Of a stretch of DNA of 64,000 nucleotides, positions 10,468-24,215 are shown piece by piece. Origin of the DNA: Panulirus ornatus (taxonomy: Eukaryota; Arthropoda; Malacostraca; Decapoda; Palinuridae); NCBI RefSeq assembly GCF_036320965.1, contig NC_092225.1:56978424-57042423 (forward strand), written 5' to 3'. The notes under the pieces were generated by a model. It saw only the letters and a program-made list of their open reading frames with translations, was not told where the DNA came from and made no database searches. A program made the translations under genes and the position numbers. Position 1 is the first letter of the stretch. Each line of letters opens with the position of its first letter.

Positions 10468-12035
10468 TGGTAGAGGATGTGTGGATCAGGTGTTTGCTTT
10501 GAAGAATATATGTGAGAAATACTTAGAAAAACAGATGGATTTGTATGTAGTATATATGGATCTGGAGAAGGCATATGATAGAGTTGATAGAGATGCCCTG
10601 TGGAAGGTATTAGGAGTACATGGTGTGGAAGGTACGTTGCTAGAAGCAGTGAAAAGTTTTTATCAAGGTGTAAGGCATGTGTACGAGTAGGAACACAGGA
10701 AAGTGATTGGTTCCCAATAAATGTCGGTTTGTGGCAGGGGTACGTGATGTCTCCATGGTTGTTTAATTTGTTTATGGATGGGGTTGTTAGGGAGGTGAAT
10801 GCAAGGAGAGAGGGGCAAGTATGCAGTCTGTTGTAGATAAGAGAGCTTGGGAAGCGAGTCAGTTGTTCGCTGATGATACAGAGCTGGTGACTGATTCGGG
10901 TGAGAAAATGCAGACGTTGGTAACCGGGTTAGATAAAGCGTGTGAAAGGAGAACGCTGAGAGTAAATGTGAAAAAGAGCAAGGTTATCAAGTTCAGTAGG
11001 GCTGAGGGCTAAGTTGATTGAGAGGTGAGTCTGAATAGGGAAAAACTGGAGGAAGTGAAGTGTTTCAGATATCTGGGAGTGGATTTAGCAGCGGATGAAA
11101 CCATGGAAACGGAATTAAGTCACAGGGTGGGGGAGGGGGCGAAGGTTCTGGGAGCGTTGAAAAATGTGTGGAAGGTGAGAACATTATATCGAAAAGCAAA
11201 AATGGGTATGTGTGAAGAAATAGTGGTTCCAACAATTTTACATGGTTGCGAGGCGTGGGCGTGGGTTGTGCGGAGGAGGACGGACGTGTTGGAAATGAAA
11301 TGTTTGAAGACAATATGTGGTGTGCGGTAGTTTGATCGAGTAAGTAATGAAAAGGTAAGAGAGATGTGTGGTAATAAAAAGTGTGGCTGAGAGAGCAGAG
11401 GGTGTATTGAAATGGTTTCGTCACACGGAGAGAATGAGAGGAAAGATTGACAAAGAGGATATATGTGTCAGAGGTGGAGGGAACCAGGAGAAGCGGGAGA
11501 CCAAATTGGAGGGGGAAGGATGGAGTGAAAAAGATTTTTGAGCGATCGGGACCTGAACATACAAGCGGGTGAAAAGCGTGCCTGGAATAGAGTGAATTGG
11601 AACGATGTGGTATACCGGGGTTGACGTGCTGTCAATGGGTTGAACCAGGGCATGTGAAGTGTCTGGAGTAAACCATGGAAAGTTTTGTGGGGGCCTGGAT
11701 GTGGAAAGGGAGCTTTGGTTTCGGTGCATTACACATGACAGCTAAAGGCTGAGTGTGAACGAATGTGGCCTTTGTTGTCTTTTCCTAGCGCTACCTCGCG
11801 CGCGCGCGGGGGGAGGGGGGGTGTCATTTCATGTGTGGCTGGTTGGCGACGAAAATGGATGAAGGTAGCAAGTGTGAATATGGGCATGTTTATGCATGTA
11901 TATGTCTGTGTATGTATATGTATGTATACGTTGAAATGTATAGGTAAGCATATGTGCGTGTGTGGGCGTTTATGTATGTACATGTGTATGTGGGTGGGTT
12001 GGGCCATTCTTTCGTCTGTTTCCTTGCGCTACCTC
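10468..12035 (+). mobile_element. LINE fragment, sense 3' part (RT catalytic core, C-terminal domain, 3'UTR)
   Basis: Sense coding blocks run RGCVDQVFALKNIC, MDLEKAYDRVDRDALW (catalytic Asp block), QGYVMSPWLFNLFMDGV, then LFADDTELV with the catalytic FADD, then [21 protein letters not shown] and RRRTDVLEMKCL, followed by a 3'UTR of about 400 bp ending at TTGCGCTACCTC. There are frameshifts near 10665 and 10815 and stops near 11012, 11025 and 11330, so it is dead. The order of this and the inverted fragment on its left fits a 5' inversion of one insertion. Confidence 0.9.
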
Positions 12036-12227
12036 TTATTATGCTGTTCCAACCACATCATGGACTACGGTGCCACAACCACAAGAAGTAACACAAACAA
12101 CACCACTAACCCAATACTGTTGGCAAAGAAACTATTTCACTTTCCCTCCAGACATGCGAAGGGCAATGCAAAAATCTGAATTTCCAAGACTAAGTAAACA
12201 CAAGGTATATGAGGTGTGCAGAGCATA

Positions 12228-12230
<3 letters not shown>

Positions 12231-12302
<72 letters not shown>
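12231..12302. repeat. (GA)n microsatellite
   Basis: A pure GA tract of about 72 bp. Confidence 0.98.
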
Positions 12303-12305
<3 letters not shown>

Positions 12306-13888
12306 TAAAGGGAAAGATGAGAAAGATGATGAGGAGAGGCGATAAGGGGGAAGAAAAGAAGATGAAGAGGTGCAAGAATATAAATCATCTACTGCAGACG
12401 ACAGGCTGGAGGGAGGGATGGTTAGCGGAGGAAGGAGACAGCCTATGCCACACGACTGGGGGTAGAGGCAGAGAGGCCAGTGTTACACAGGATGGGTGAC
12501 AGTGTTTGAGAAACTAACGTTAGAGAGAGACTCCGCTCCATCTGGACGGCTGATGCCAAAGATCTTATTCACCTCACATCCACCAGGGAAATGTAACAGG
12601 AAATGTTGGTAAACTTTAACAAATGAACAAAAATTACAAGGTTAGTAAGATGAGACATGAAAGGCAGTCGAGTTATACAACATAAACCTCTAAACAAACA
12701 CTAGGAAATGAAGATAAAGATGGAATAAGATTTCGAATAAATCCAATAAATCTAAAGTATTCAGGACGAAATACAGCAAGATATTTGCAAATCTATAATG
12801 CACAAAAATCATATTCCAAAATAACGATGCTATGGCAAAAGCTAAAATAAAGTGAAAACGAGCCTTTCTTTTTTCTTTTCTTTTTTAAACAAAATCTACC
12901 AAGAACCGGAAGGTTGAAGGGTGGGCGTCACACGGGTCCTGAGAGTGAATAACTAACAGCTGAGAGGAACCAACCCTAGCGGGCTAAACACTACAGAAAA
13001 TTATAATCATGTCAACTTACGTCACTCTTATCTAATAAAGGAAATCATCAACGTAATAAAGAGGAAGATTACTTCAAAGAGTCGCAGGTCCCATACTGTT
13101 TTCTCTTTAAAGTGTTGGAGGCGAGTATGAGTGACGCTTGTATGAATGGGGGTCTATGATGACTGTTTGTTGAAGGATCTCCATCCTGCAGTAGAGTGAC
13201 TCTGTATAAAGACACAAGTCATCCTCAACTGCCTAAAGGTGCCGGAGGGCTTGCTTTGGAGAGACGTCTTTCCTCTATGACAAGACTGCATATTAGCTGA
13301 ATATACTTCGTTTTTTTACGTTGGAGACTCCAGACACAGACGAAAGTCGACACCACAGCAAGACCTTCATTGCAATATGGAAAGGATTATGAAAAATGAA
13401 AAAGAAGAGACAAGGGAAAGCACTTACGAAATATAATGATAACTGTATCAATAATGATTATCATTATCATGATTACACTAATTGATAACATTCACGATGA
13501 GATGCTCAGGAAACACTAACTGGCTGTGAGAACCACAAGATCCCTGGCATCAGGTGGTGGTGTAACTCACCATACACACCGCCTCCCTCCCTCCCTCCTA
13601 CCCGTAGGTATATTGTATTACATAATCACCTTAATGATCACACAGTGAAGAGGGCATATCCAGTGGCAATTAAGAACGCCTATTGTTCACGTTCGAGTAC
13701 TAATGACGAGCATCATCAGTGATAATGACAAGTCCAACTCACAGGCTTACCAAAATAATTGAAAAGGTTCCGCTAACTCCTCACTGACTTTTGGGTAGAC
13801 ATAAGTTCGATGCTCTCCTTACTTGGAAGCCGTGAGCATACAGCATACCCCAAGTATGCTTCAGTAAAGTGCTCTGCATCCATAACCA

Positions 13889-13891
<3 letters not shown>
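12303..13891. other. Unassigned unique sequence
   Basis: About 1.6 kb of mixed-composition DNA with no repeat family, no frame over 60 codons beyond the first 200 bases, and no convincing exon. Confidence 0.5.

Positions 13892-13949
<58 letters not shown>
13892..13949. repeat. (CT)n microsatellite
   Basis: A pure CT tract of about 58 bp. Confidence 0.98.
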
Positions 13950-13952
<3 letters not shown>

Positions 13953-14425
13953 CTATATGTAATTAGGAAGGCATTACCCGCAACAGAATCTAATTTCTAT
14001 AACCCACGAGGAAATTATGTTTCCAAAGCAGATCCTTCAGCTAAGACGAGCCCGGTTATGAGACTGTATGTAACACGCTACTGGCCGCTGTTCATAAGGT
14101 TAGCAATCCTACTCCATACACAGATATTTGCAGACCTATTCATACAAACTTCACTCATACGCACATTCTCACTGCAACCATTTTCTAAAGAAAATGGAAG
14201 GGTTCTCAAAACTCTCTGGAGTAATCTTTTTCTTTCGTTTTTTTTTTTTTTTTTTCCTATGAGAAGCTTGCTGAGACATATCCTCAGATTATAGAGACGG
14301 TACCTCAAGACCATAGACACCATCCTAGGTACCAAAGTCTGGCCCTAAAGGCGAAGAAAAGTTACCGTCTAAAGTTCAAAAGTTACCATAGCCAGTTTTT
14401 ACCGTGCAGCGCCGGGTATCCAAGC

Positions 14426-14427
<2 letters not shown>
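13950..14427. other. Unassigned sequence
   Basis: A frame at 13869-14294 is open mainly through the CT tract and a poly(T) at 14240; it has no known domain. Confidence 0.4.
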
Positions 14428-14501
<74 letters not shown>

Positions 14502-14521
14502 TTTTTTTTTTTTTTTTTTTT
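14428..14521. repeat. (AT)n plus poly(T): tail of an antisense LINE
   Basis: About 69 bp of AT followed by about 24 T. In the LINE's own orientation this is a poly(A) stretch followed by (TA)n. The same arrangement recurs at 22787-22929. Confidence 0.93.
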
Positions 14522-15334
14522 CTTTATACTTTGTCGCTGTCTCCCGCGTTTGCGAGGTAGCGCAAGGAAACAGACGAAAGAAATGGCCCAACCCCCCCCC
14601 ATACACATGTACATACACACGTCCACACACGCAAATATACATACCTACACAGCTTTCCTTGGTTTACCCCGGACGCTTCACATGCCTTGATTCAATCCAC
14701 TGACAGCACGTCAACCCCTGTATACCACATCGCTCCAATTCACTCTATTCCTTGCCCTCCTTTCACCCTCCTGCATGTTCAGGCCCCGATCACACAAAAT
14801 CCTTTTCACTCCATCTTTCCACCTCCAATTTGGTCTCCCTCTTCTCCTCGTTCCCTCCACCTCCGACACATATATCCTCTTGGTCAATCTTTCCTCACTC
14901 ATTCTCTCCATGTGCCCAAACCATTTCAAAACACCCTCTTCTGCTCTCTCAACCACGCTCTTTTTATTTCCACACATCTCTCTTACCTTTACGTTACTTA
15001 CTCGATCAAACCACCTCACACCACACATTGTCCTCAAACATCTCATTTCCAGCACATCCATCCTCCTGCGCACAACTCTATCCATAGCCCACGCCTCGCA
15101 ACCATACAACATTGTTGGAACTACTATTCCTTCAAACATACCCATTTTTGCTTTCCGGGATAATGTTCTCGACTTCCACACATTTTTCAAGGCTCCCAAA
15201 ATTTTCGCCCCCTCCCCCACCCTATGATCCACTTCCGCTTCCATGGTTCCATCCGATGACAGATCCACTCCCAGATATCTAAAACACTTCACTTCCTCCA
15301 GTTTTTCTCCATTCAAACTCACTTCCCAATTGAC
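14522..15334 (-). mobile_element. LINE copy, 5'-truncated, short-3'UTR subfamily
   Basis: The minus-strand frame 15322-14711 encodes 203 residues from [18 protein letters not shown] through [47 protein letters not shown] and [10 protein letters not shown] to DVVYRG. This is the C-terminal part of the LINE ORF2 (thumb and C-terminal domain). The frame is undamaged over this stretch. The terminal TGA matches a CGA Arg codon in other copies, so the frame may be prematurely ended. The 3'UTR lacks about 250 bp present in the long form (as at 16000-16400). It is nearly identical to the copy at 22930-23683. Confidence 0.92.
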
Positions 15335-15347
15335 TTGGGAAGTGAGT
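15317..15347. repeat. 13-bp inverted repeat at the LINE head-to-head junction
   Basis: ACTCACTTCCCAA (15317-15329) and TTGGGAAGTGAGT (15335-15347) are perfect reverse complements separated by TTGAC. Each arm belongs to a different LINE position: VNWEVSLNG on the left copy and [11 protein letters not shown] on the right copy. Confidence 0.95.
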
Positions 15348-15480
15348 CAGTTGTTGTTCGCTGATGATACAGCGCTGGTGGCGGATTCATGTGAGAAACT
15401 GCAGAAGCTGTTGACGGAATTTGGTAAAGTGTGTGGAAGAAGAAAGTTAAGAGTAAATGTGAATAAGAGCAAGGTTATTA

Positions 15481-15566
<86 letters not shown>

Positions 15567-16400
15567 TTGTATGGTTGCGAGGCGTGGGCTATGGATAGAG
15601 TTGTGCGCAGGAGGGTGGATGTGCTGGAAATGAGATGTTTGAGGACAATATGTGGTGTGAGGTGGTTTGATCGAGTAAGTAATGTAAGGGTAAGAGAGAT
15701 GTGTGGAAATAAAAAGAGTGTGGTTGAGAGAGCAGAAGAGGGTGTTTTGAAATGGTTTGGTCACATGGAGAGAATGAGTGTGGAAAGAGTGACAAAGAGG
15801 ATATATGTGTCAGAGGTGGAGGAAACGAGAAGTGGGAGACCAAATTGGAGGTGGAAAGATGGAGTGAAAAACATTTTGAGTGATCGGGGCCTGAACATGC
15901 AGGAGGGTGAAAGGCGTGCAAAGAATAGAGTGAATTGGAACGATGTGGTATACTGGGGTCGACGTGCTGTCAATGGATTGAATCAGGGCATGTGAAGCGT
16001 CTGGGGTAAACCATGGAAAGTTCTGTGGGGCCTGGATGTGGAAAGGGAGCTGAGGTTTCGGTGCATTATTACATGACAGCTAGAGACTGAGTGTGAACGA
16101 ATGGGGCCTTTGTTGTCTTTTCCTAGCGCTACCTCGCACACATGAGGGGGAAGGGGGTTGTTATTCCATGTGTGGCGAGGTGGCGATGGGAATAAATAAA
16201 GGCAGACAGTATGAATTATGTACATGTGTATATATGTATATGTCTGTGTGTGTATATATATGTGTACATTGAGATGTATAGGTATGTATATTTGCGTGTG
16301 TGGACGTGTATGTATGTACATGTGTATGTGGGTGGGTTGGGCTATTCTTTCGTCCGTTTCCTTGCGCTACCTCGCTAACGCGGGAGACAGACAAAGCAAA

Positions 16401-16405
<5 letters not shown>
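15335..16405 (+). mobile_element. LINE copy with internal (AT)n replacement, long 3'UTR
   Basis: The sense frame begins at [20 protein letters not shown] (catalytic FADD) and runs to NVNKSKVIR. It is interrupted by (AT)n at 15482-15566, then resumes at [19 protein letters not shown] and ends at [16 protein letters not shown] with TGA at 15993-15995. Compared with the copy at 17874, 246 bp (82 codons) are missing and replaced by about 85 bp of AT; the frame happens to continue through the AT. The 3'UTR runs to GACAGACAAAGCAAA followed by an ATAA-type tail. This copy keeps Arg (CGA) where several siblings have TGA. Confidence 0.92.
15482..15566. repeat. (AT)n inside LINE coding sequence
   Basis: A pure AT tract sits between codons that are 82 residues apart in sibling copies. 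Confidence 0.95.
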
Positions 16406-17144
<739 letters not shown>

Positions 17145-17225
17145 TCCACATTTCCCTGCTACTGGAAGTAGCGCAGCCTTGGGTAGCAGGAGCCATGGAA
17201 AGAGGTCCTGGGGTAATTACAAATA

Positions 17226-17226
<1 letters not shown>
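17145..17226 (+). repeat. Short dispersed repeat (CTACTGGAAGTAGCGCAG family)
   Basis: The words CCCTGCTACTGGAAGTAGCG and GTCCTGGGGTAATTACAAAT recur in reverse orientation at 40338-40395, and the first recurs more weakly at 44341-44420. The identity of the parent element is unknown. Here it runs directly into (TA)n. Confidence 0.65.
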
Positions 17227-17298
<72 letters not shown>

Positions 17299-17300
17299 CT
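17227..17300. repeat. (TA)n microsatellite
   Basis: About 70 bp of TA with one TG interruption, between a dispersed repeat and a SINE-like element. Confidence 0.95.
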
Positions 17301-17470
17301 ATTCCTGGGGATAGGGGAGAAAGAATACTTCCCACGTATTCCCTGTGTGTCGTAGAAGGCGACTACAAAGGGGAGGGAGGAGCGGGGTCTGGAATTCCTC
17401 CCCTCTTGTTTTTTAGTTTTCCAAAAAAAGGAACAGACAAAGGGGCCAACTGAGGGAATTCCCTCTAAGG
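17301..17470 (+). mobile_element. SINE-like element, 3'-truncated copy
   Basis: It carries the family start TCCTGGGGATAGGGGAGAAA, the block TTCCCACGTATTCCCTG, GGCGACTA and the central poly(T). It is then replaced at about 17470 by antisense LINE 3'UTR. Full copies are at 23684 and 59151. Confidence 0.85.
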
Positions 17471-17477
17471 CTCATAT

Positions 17478-17697
17478 TCATACTAGTTGCCTTCATCCAT
17501 TCTCGCCGCTACCCCGCCACACATGAAATGGAACCCCCTTAGGAAAAGACAACAAAGGCCACATTCGTTCACACTCAGTCTCTAGCTGTCATGTGGAATA
17601 CAACAAAACCACAGCTCCCTTTCCACATCCAGGCCCCACAAAACTTTCCATGGTTTACCCCAGACGCTTAACATGCCCTGGTTCAATCCATTGACAG
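17478..17697 (-). mobile_element. LINE 3' end fragment (antisense)
   Basis: On the minus strand this is the end of ORF2 (AVNGLNQGM) and the first part of the long 3'UTR, bounded by a SINE on one side and by (AT)n at GACAGC on the other. Confidence 0.9.
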
Positions 17698-17698
17698 C

Positions 17699-18828
<1,130 letters not shown>

Positions 18829-18835
<7 letters not shown>

Positions 18836-18871
18836 ATATATATATATCGCAAAGCGATATAGACAAAGCAA

Positions 18872-18909
<38 letters not shown>
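18829..18909. repeat. (TA)n with duplicated LINE tail word
   Basis: GACAAAGCAA occurs twice (18823 and 18862), each followed by TA repeats, as if the LINE terminus and its tail had been duplicated. Confidence 0.85.
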
Positions 18910-18912
<3 letters not shown>

Positions 18913-19451
18913 TGTTTGACAAGTGAAAAATATAGTGACCATTTGGAAACTCAAGCAATACTAATATTAGCTGTTGATTTTCTGTGGTTCAATGTCTACG
19001 GGACGACTCAGGGTGACCGTAGACACTCAGGTGCTAGCACCGAGGAATCTGTGGCGAGGAAGGGTCCCTCACCAACAAAGCCACTGGCCTCTCGTGTGGT
19101 TATTCCTCCTCGCCCATTTCTCTCCCTCCTCGCCATGCAGCATTATCCGGCTGTGTCTGCGGATCGATAACCAATTCCCTGGGCGAAAAGAGACAATTTG
19201 CCTCCTGCTTGCATTCACAACGCTCCTCCCATCCGATGATATAGTTATATATCTTGCAAGATATAGCGAGTCATTATATCCTGTGGTTCAGCCCGCCAGC
19301 TTCATCATCAGTAAATCAGTTCCATTAGAGGGAAGACATTCGAGTCTCATTGATCTTCATGTTTTCCAGTTTTGAACTATAGTACGGATTCGGTCTTTAT
19401 GCTGGTGATGATTTGTGCAAACCCATCAACGTTCATTTACACATGCATACG
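18910..19451. other. Unassigned sequence
   Basis: Two overlapping plus frames (18784-19170 and 18974-19375) show no recognised domain. Confidence 0.35.
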
Positions 19452-19625
19452 TCTACTGGTTGGTTGGTTGTTTGGGCTTTGGGCTTATCAACTACCAGGG
19501 TCATTAAGGCCATCAGCGTAAGCTACATCCATCAACCGAAAAATCTTTTTAACACCTTCTTCAGGTGTTCAAGATAATTCTAAGATCACATACGCTCTCA
19601 CCCTGCATGCGGCCCATCTCTAACA
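19452..19625 (+). repeat. Dispersed repeat, copy 2 (solo)
   Basis: It matches 3345-3500 through TTGGTTGTTTGGGCTT, CAGGGTCATTAAGGCCATCA and GTAAGCTACATCCATCAACC, then ends with a single GCATGCGGCCCATCTCT, the unit that forms the 23-bp satellite beside copy 1. Confidence 0.8.
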
Positions 19626-20903
19626 ACGTGCATACGTACAAACACATACAACAGGTACATTCTAGACTCCTCCTCCCGGAAATACTAACTGACGCCCTAG
19701 CAAGATGACTCTTGTGGGTGCGCCAACAAAGGAGACACAAGCAGGAGCTGAGAATCTCAGGATCCAACTCCTGCTTGAGTTTGCTTTGCGACCGTTCCTC
19801 CACATCCGGCCAGTGGGTCGTATTCAAGATGACTTTTAGTTTGGTGTCCACTGTTGCTCTGGGAGACATACGCTGGGGAGCACTAGTTGCTGAACCCATC
19901 AAACGAGAGCGATAGATCGAATGACTAACTCTGGAATCTGACCTGAGCAAAACTCCACAGGAGAAATAGAAAAAAGAAAGATCTCTTCTGATGATCACAT
20001 GGAAAACAGATGAAGAAAATAAAAAGAGAAAAGCGGGGAGGAAAAGTAATCTGAACAAATCATGAATCTAAAAGCGAAATATCATTCCTCTTGCCCTTTG
20101 GCTGGACGAGACACGACCGTGTTCGATTACTCCAAACGGAGGAACCACTGATACCAACACTTCGTGGGAACCTGTAAGAAGGAAGCACACTGGTCTGTGA
20201 GGCAGGCTTGTCTGTACTATGCCACCAGGACTTATCCTCAGGGATGCCGGCTGGTTCCTCCAGGTCGGAGACGTGAGACGGTAAGAATGGACATCCACGT
20301 CCCTTCCTCAGTATTGGCTAAGATCTCCAGAATGTGAAGCTGACCAACAAGAACAAGAGAGATGTTTATTGAGAGGTCGTGTACACACACAATCTCCTTC
20401 AGCAAGAAGCTCAGTGATGGTTGGTGCTTGAGCATCGAAATGAAACAATTTCTTTTACAAATGAATTCACAACACCAACAGACCACTAACCTAGCGAGGC
20501 TATCTGTGATGCTGGAAAAAATAAAAAAAAACACCCCTATGGATTAGTGAAGTAGGAGTAGAAATAAGCAAAGATTTCCCTTATGAGCGATATTCTATGT
20601 CCAGAATTCTATTTCAGTTTGGGTCTTAATGCGTGTATATCCTAGGTCGTTCTCCAGCGTCTTGTCATAGCGGAATCCCGGATATTCTCTGTCATCTTTA
20701 AGGGAGGACCTGCACGAGGGCCTTAATGGTAATCGACTTCCATTCTTCCCTGCGTATTACCAACACATAAAAACAAGAGAGAAGACTTTTACGGCGAAGA
20801 CAGCAAGCACGAACTGGCTTTCTAAATGAGTGTGGATCAACGACTTAATGGTGAATATACGTTCGTATTCGGGCTAGTGTGATGGTAATGATGGCTCTGA
20901 TGT

Positions 20904-20909
<6 letters not shown>
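19626..20909. other. Unassigned sequence with one non-repetitive minus-strand frame
   Basis: A 165-codon minus frame (20058-19561) includes KLKVILNTTHWPDVEERSQS and QELDPEILSS, which look protein-like rather than simple. I recognise no family and cannot define exon borders. Nothing else is seen. Confidence 0.25.

Positions 20910-20951
<42 letters not shown>
20910..20951. repeat. (GT)n microsatellite
   Basis: A pure GT tract of about 42 bp. Confidence 0.98.
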
Positions 20952-20953
<2 letters not shown>

Positions 20954-20983
20954 TTCACCAGCTGGTGACACTTCATCCCCTCT

Positions 20984-21018
20984 CCCCCCCCCCTGGGCTG
21001 ACACACGGGGGGGGGGGG
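20984..21018. repeat. C10...G12 homopolymer inverted repeat
   Basis: A run of about 10 C is followed 13 bases later by a run of 12 G, able to form a GC-only hairpin. Confidence 0.85.
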
Positions 21019-21171
21019 AACTGCTGACCCCCACCCGGGGCTGTGACACCCACATGAGGATAATTGCCGACACCTGCCTCAGTCTGACACACGAGATGGC
21101 CAACTCTCACGCAATCTTCTAGGCACCCGAGGCCGGCTGGCAGTAGACCTGGATCATCACCACCTCAGCTA

Positions 21172-21207
<36 letters not shown>
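21172..21207. repeat. (AC)n microsatellite
   Basis: A pure AC tract of about 36 bp. Confidence 0.97.
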
Positions 21208-21208
<1 letters not shown>

Positions 21209-21509
21209 GCACACAGCCTGGCCTCCTGCCTCATGACGTGACTCGACGACTGAGAGAGGGGCTAGCGCCCAGATGAGAAACCGAACAGAGATGTTTCTCA
21301 TTGCGTTTCTTTCGATGACCTCCGTAAGTGTGACGTAAACTACTGTTCCATGATATCTATTTTTCCCTCGTTCTTTCATAAGTCCCTCTCTAAGGTCATG
21401 GGTAGTAGAAGCCTCGGTGTCTATGTTTGAGTTGAAGGTCCTCATAATACATGAGCAGATACCTAAATGATGTGTGCAGACTTCTTACGACATACGCATG
21501 CCGACCAAG
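21208..21509. other. Unassigned sequence
   Basis: Nothing recognised. Confidence 0.4.
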
Positions 21510-21524
21510 CACACACACACACAT

Positions 21525-21607
<83 letters not shown>
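21510..21607. repeat. (CA)n-(AT)n compound microsatellite
   Basis: About 30 bp of CA followed by about 67 bp of AT that abuts the 3' end of an antisense LINE. Confidence 0.96.
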
Positions 21608-22929
<1,322 letters not shown>

Positions 22930-23683
22930 ATACTTTGTCGCTGTCTCCCGCGTTTGCGAGGTAGCGCAAGGAAACAGACGAAAGAAATGGCCCAACCCCC
23001 CCCCCATACACATGTACATACACACGTCCACACACGCAAATATACATACCTACACAGCTTTCCATGGTTTACCCCAGACGCTTCACATGCCTTGCTTCAA
23101 TCCACTGACAGCACGTCAACCCCTGTATACCACATGACTCCAATTCACTCTATTTCTTGCCCTCCTTTCACCCTCCTGCATGTTCAGGCCCCGATCACAC
23201 AAAATCTTTTTCACTCCATCTTTCCACCTCCAATTTGGTCTCCCTCTTCTCCTCGTTCCCTCCACCTCCGACACATATATCCTCTTGGTCAATCTCTCCT
23301 CACTCATTCTCTCCATGTGCCCAAACCATTTCAAAACACCCTCTTCTGCTCTCTCAACCACGCTCTTTTTATTTCCACACATCTCTCTCACCCTTACGTT
23401 ACTTACTCGATCAAACCACCTCACACCACACATTGTCCTCAAACATCTCATTTCCAGCACATCCATCCTCCTGCGCACATCTCTATCCATAGCCCACGCC
23501 TCGCAACCATACAACATTGTTGGAACCACTATTCCCTCAAACATACCCATTTTTGCTTTCCGAGATAATGTTCTCGACTTCCACACATTTTTCAAGGCTC
23601 CCAAAATTTTCGCCCCCTCCCCCACCCTATGATCCACTTCCGCTTCCATGGTTCCATCCGCTGACAGATCCACTCCCAGATAT
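22930..23683 (-). mobile_element. LINE copy, 5'-truncated, short-3'UTR subfamily, frame intact
   Basis: The minus-strand frame from about 23683 to 23116 encodes [20 protein letters not shown] through [19 protein letters not shown] and [20 protein letters not shown] to NWSHVVYRG. It is nearly identical to 14522-15334, including the short 3'UTR and the poly(A)-(TA)n tail. Its 5' end is cut at CCCAGATATC by a SINE-like element. Confidence 0.92.
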
Positions 23684-23924
23684 CCCTGGGGATAGGGGAG
23701 AAAGAATACTTCCCACGTATTCCCTGCGTGTCGTTGGAGGCGACTAAAAGGGAGAGGAGAGGGGGGGCTGGAAATCCTCCCCTCTCTTTTTTTTTTTTCT
23801 TTCAATTTTCCTAAAGAAGGAACAGAGAAGGGGGCCAGGTGAGGATATTCCCTTAAAGGCCCAGTCCTCTGTTCTTAACGCTACCTCGCTAGTGCGGGAA
23901 ATGGCGAATAGTATGAAAGAAAAG

Positions 23925-23928
<4 letters not shown>
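23684..23928 (+). mobile_element. SINE-like element, full-length copy
   Basis: About 245 bp: start CCCTGGGGATAGGGGAGAAA, TTCCCACGTATTCCCTGCG, GGCGACTAAAAGGG, CTGGAAATCCTCCCC, central T-run, AGGAACAGAGAAGGGGGCC, and 3' end AACGCTACCTCGCTAGTGCG then GGAAATGGCGAATAGTATGA, passing into A-rich sequence and (AT)n. There is no coding capacity. A tRNA A/B box is not obvious, so the head type is unresolved. The 3' word CGCTACCTCGCT is shared with the LINE 3' end. Confidence 0.85.

Positions 23929-23987
<59 letters not shown>
23929..23987. repeat. (AT)n tail of the SINE-like element
   Basis: A pure AT tract of about 59 bp directly after the SINE 3' end. Confidence 0.96.
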
Positions 23988-23988
<1 letters not shown>

Positions 23989-24215
23989 CAAATAGTAACA
24001 AACTATAGACGAAGGAAAATATACACAGAGACACCAGATGATAAGAGGATCACATCCTACATGGTACAGTAACCCAGGTGGAGTCAGGAGACACTCAGGT
24101 ACACTCAGGTAACAAAATCCCGACTCTACTACTCAGGTCACTACGGGTGTGTCAGGACACCCAACCTTCTTGCTCAAGTCACTCTTACAGACGATAGGGA
24201 GCATGTGTTAACAGG

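Noticed and set aside
13440..13500. AT-rich palindromic stretch as a possible replication origin or scaffold site
   Set aside because: It is short, with ATTATCAT-like repeats only, and has nothing to distinguish it from ordinary AT-rich intergenic DNA.
14711..15227. Plus-strand frames over the antisense LINE (Ser/His/Thr-rich, up to 158 codons), seen at every LINE copy
   Set aside because: They are antisense shadows of the LINE ORF2 and recur only because the LINE recurs.
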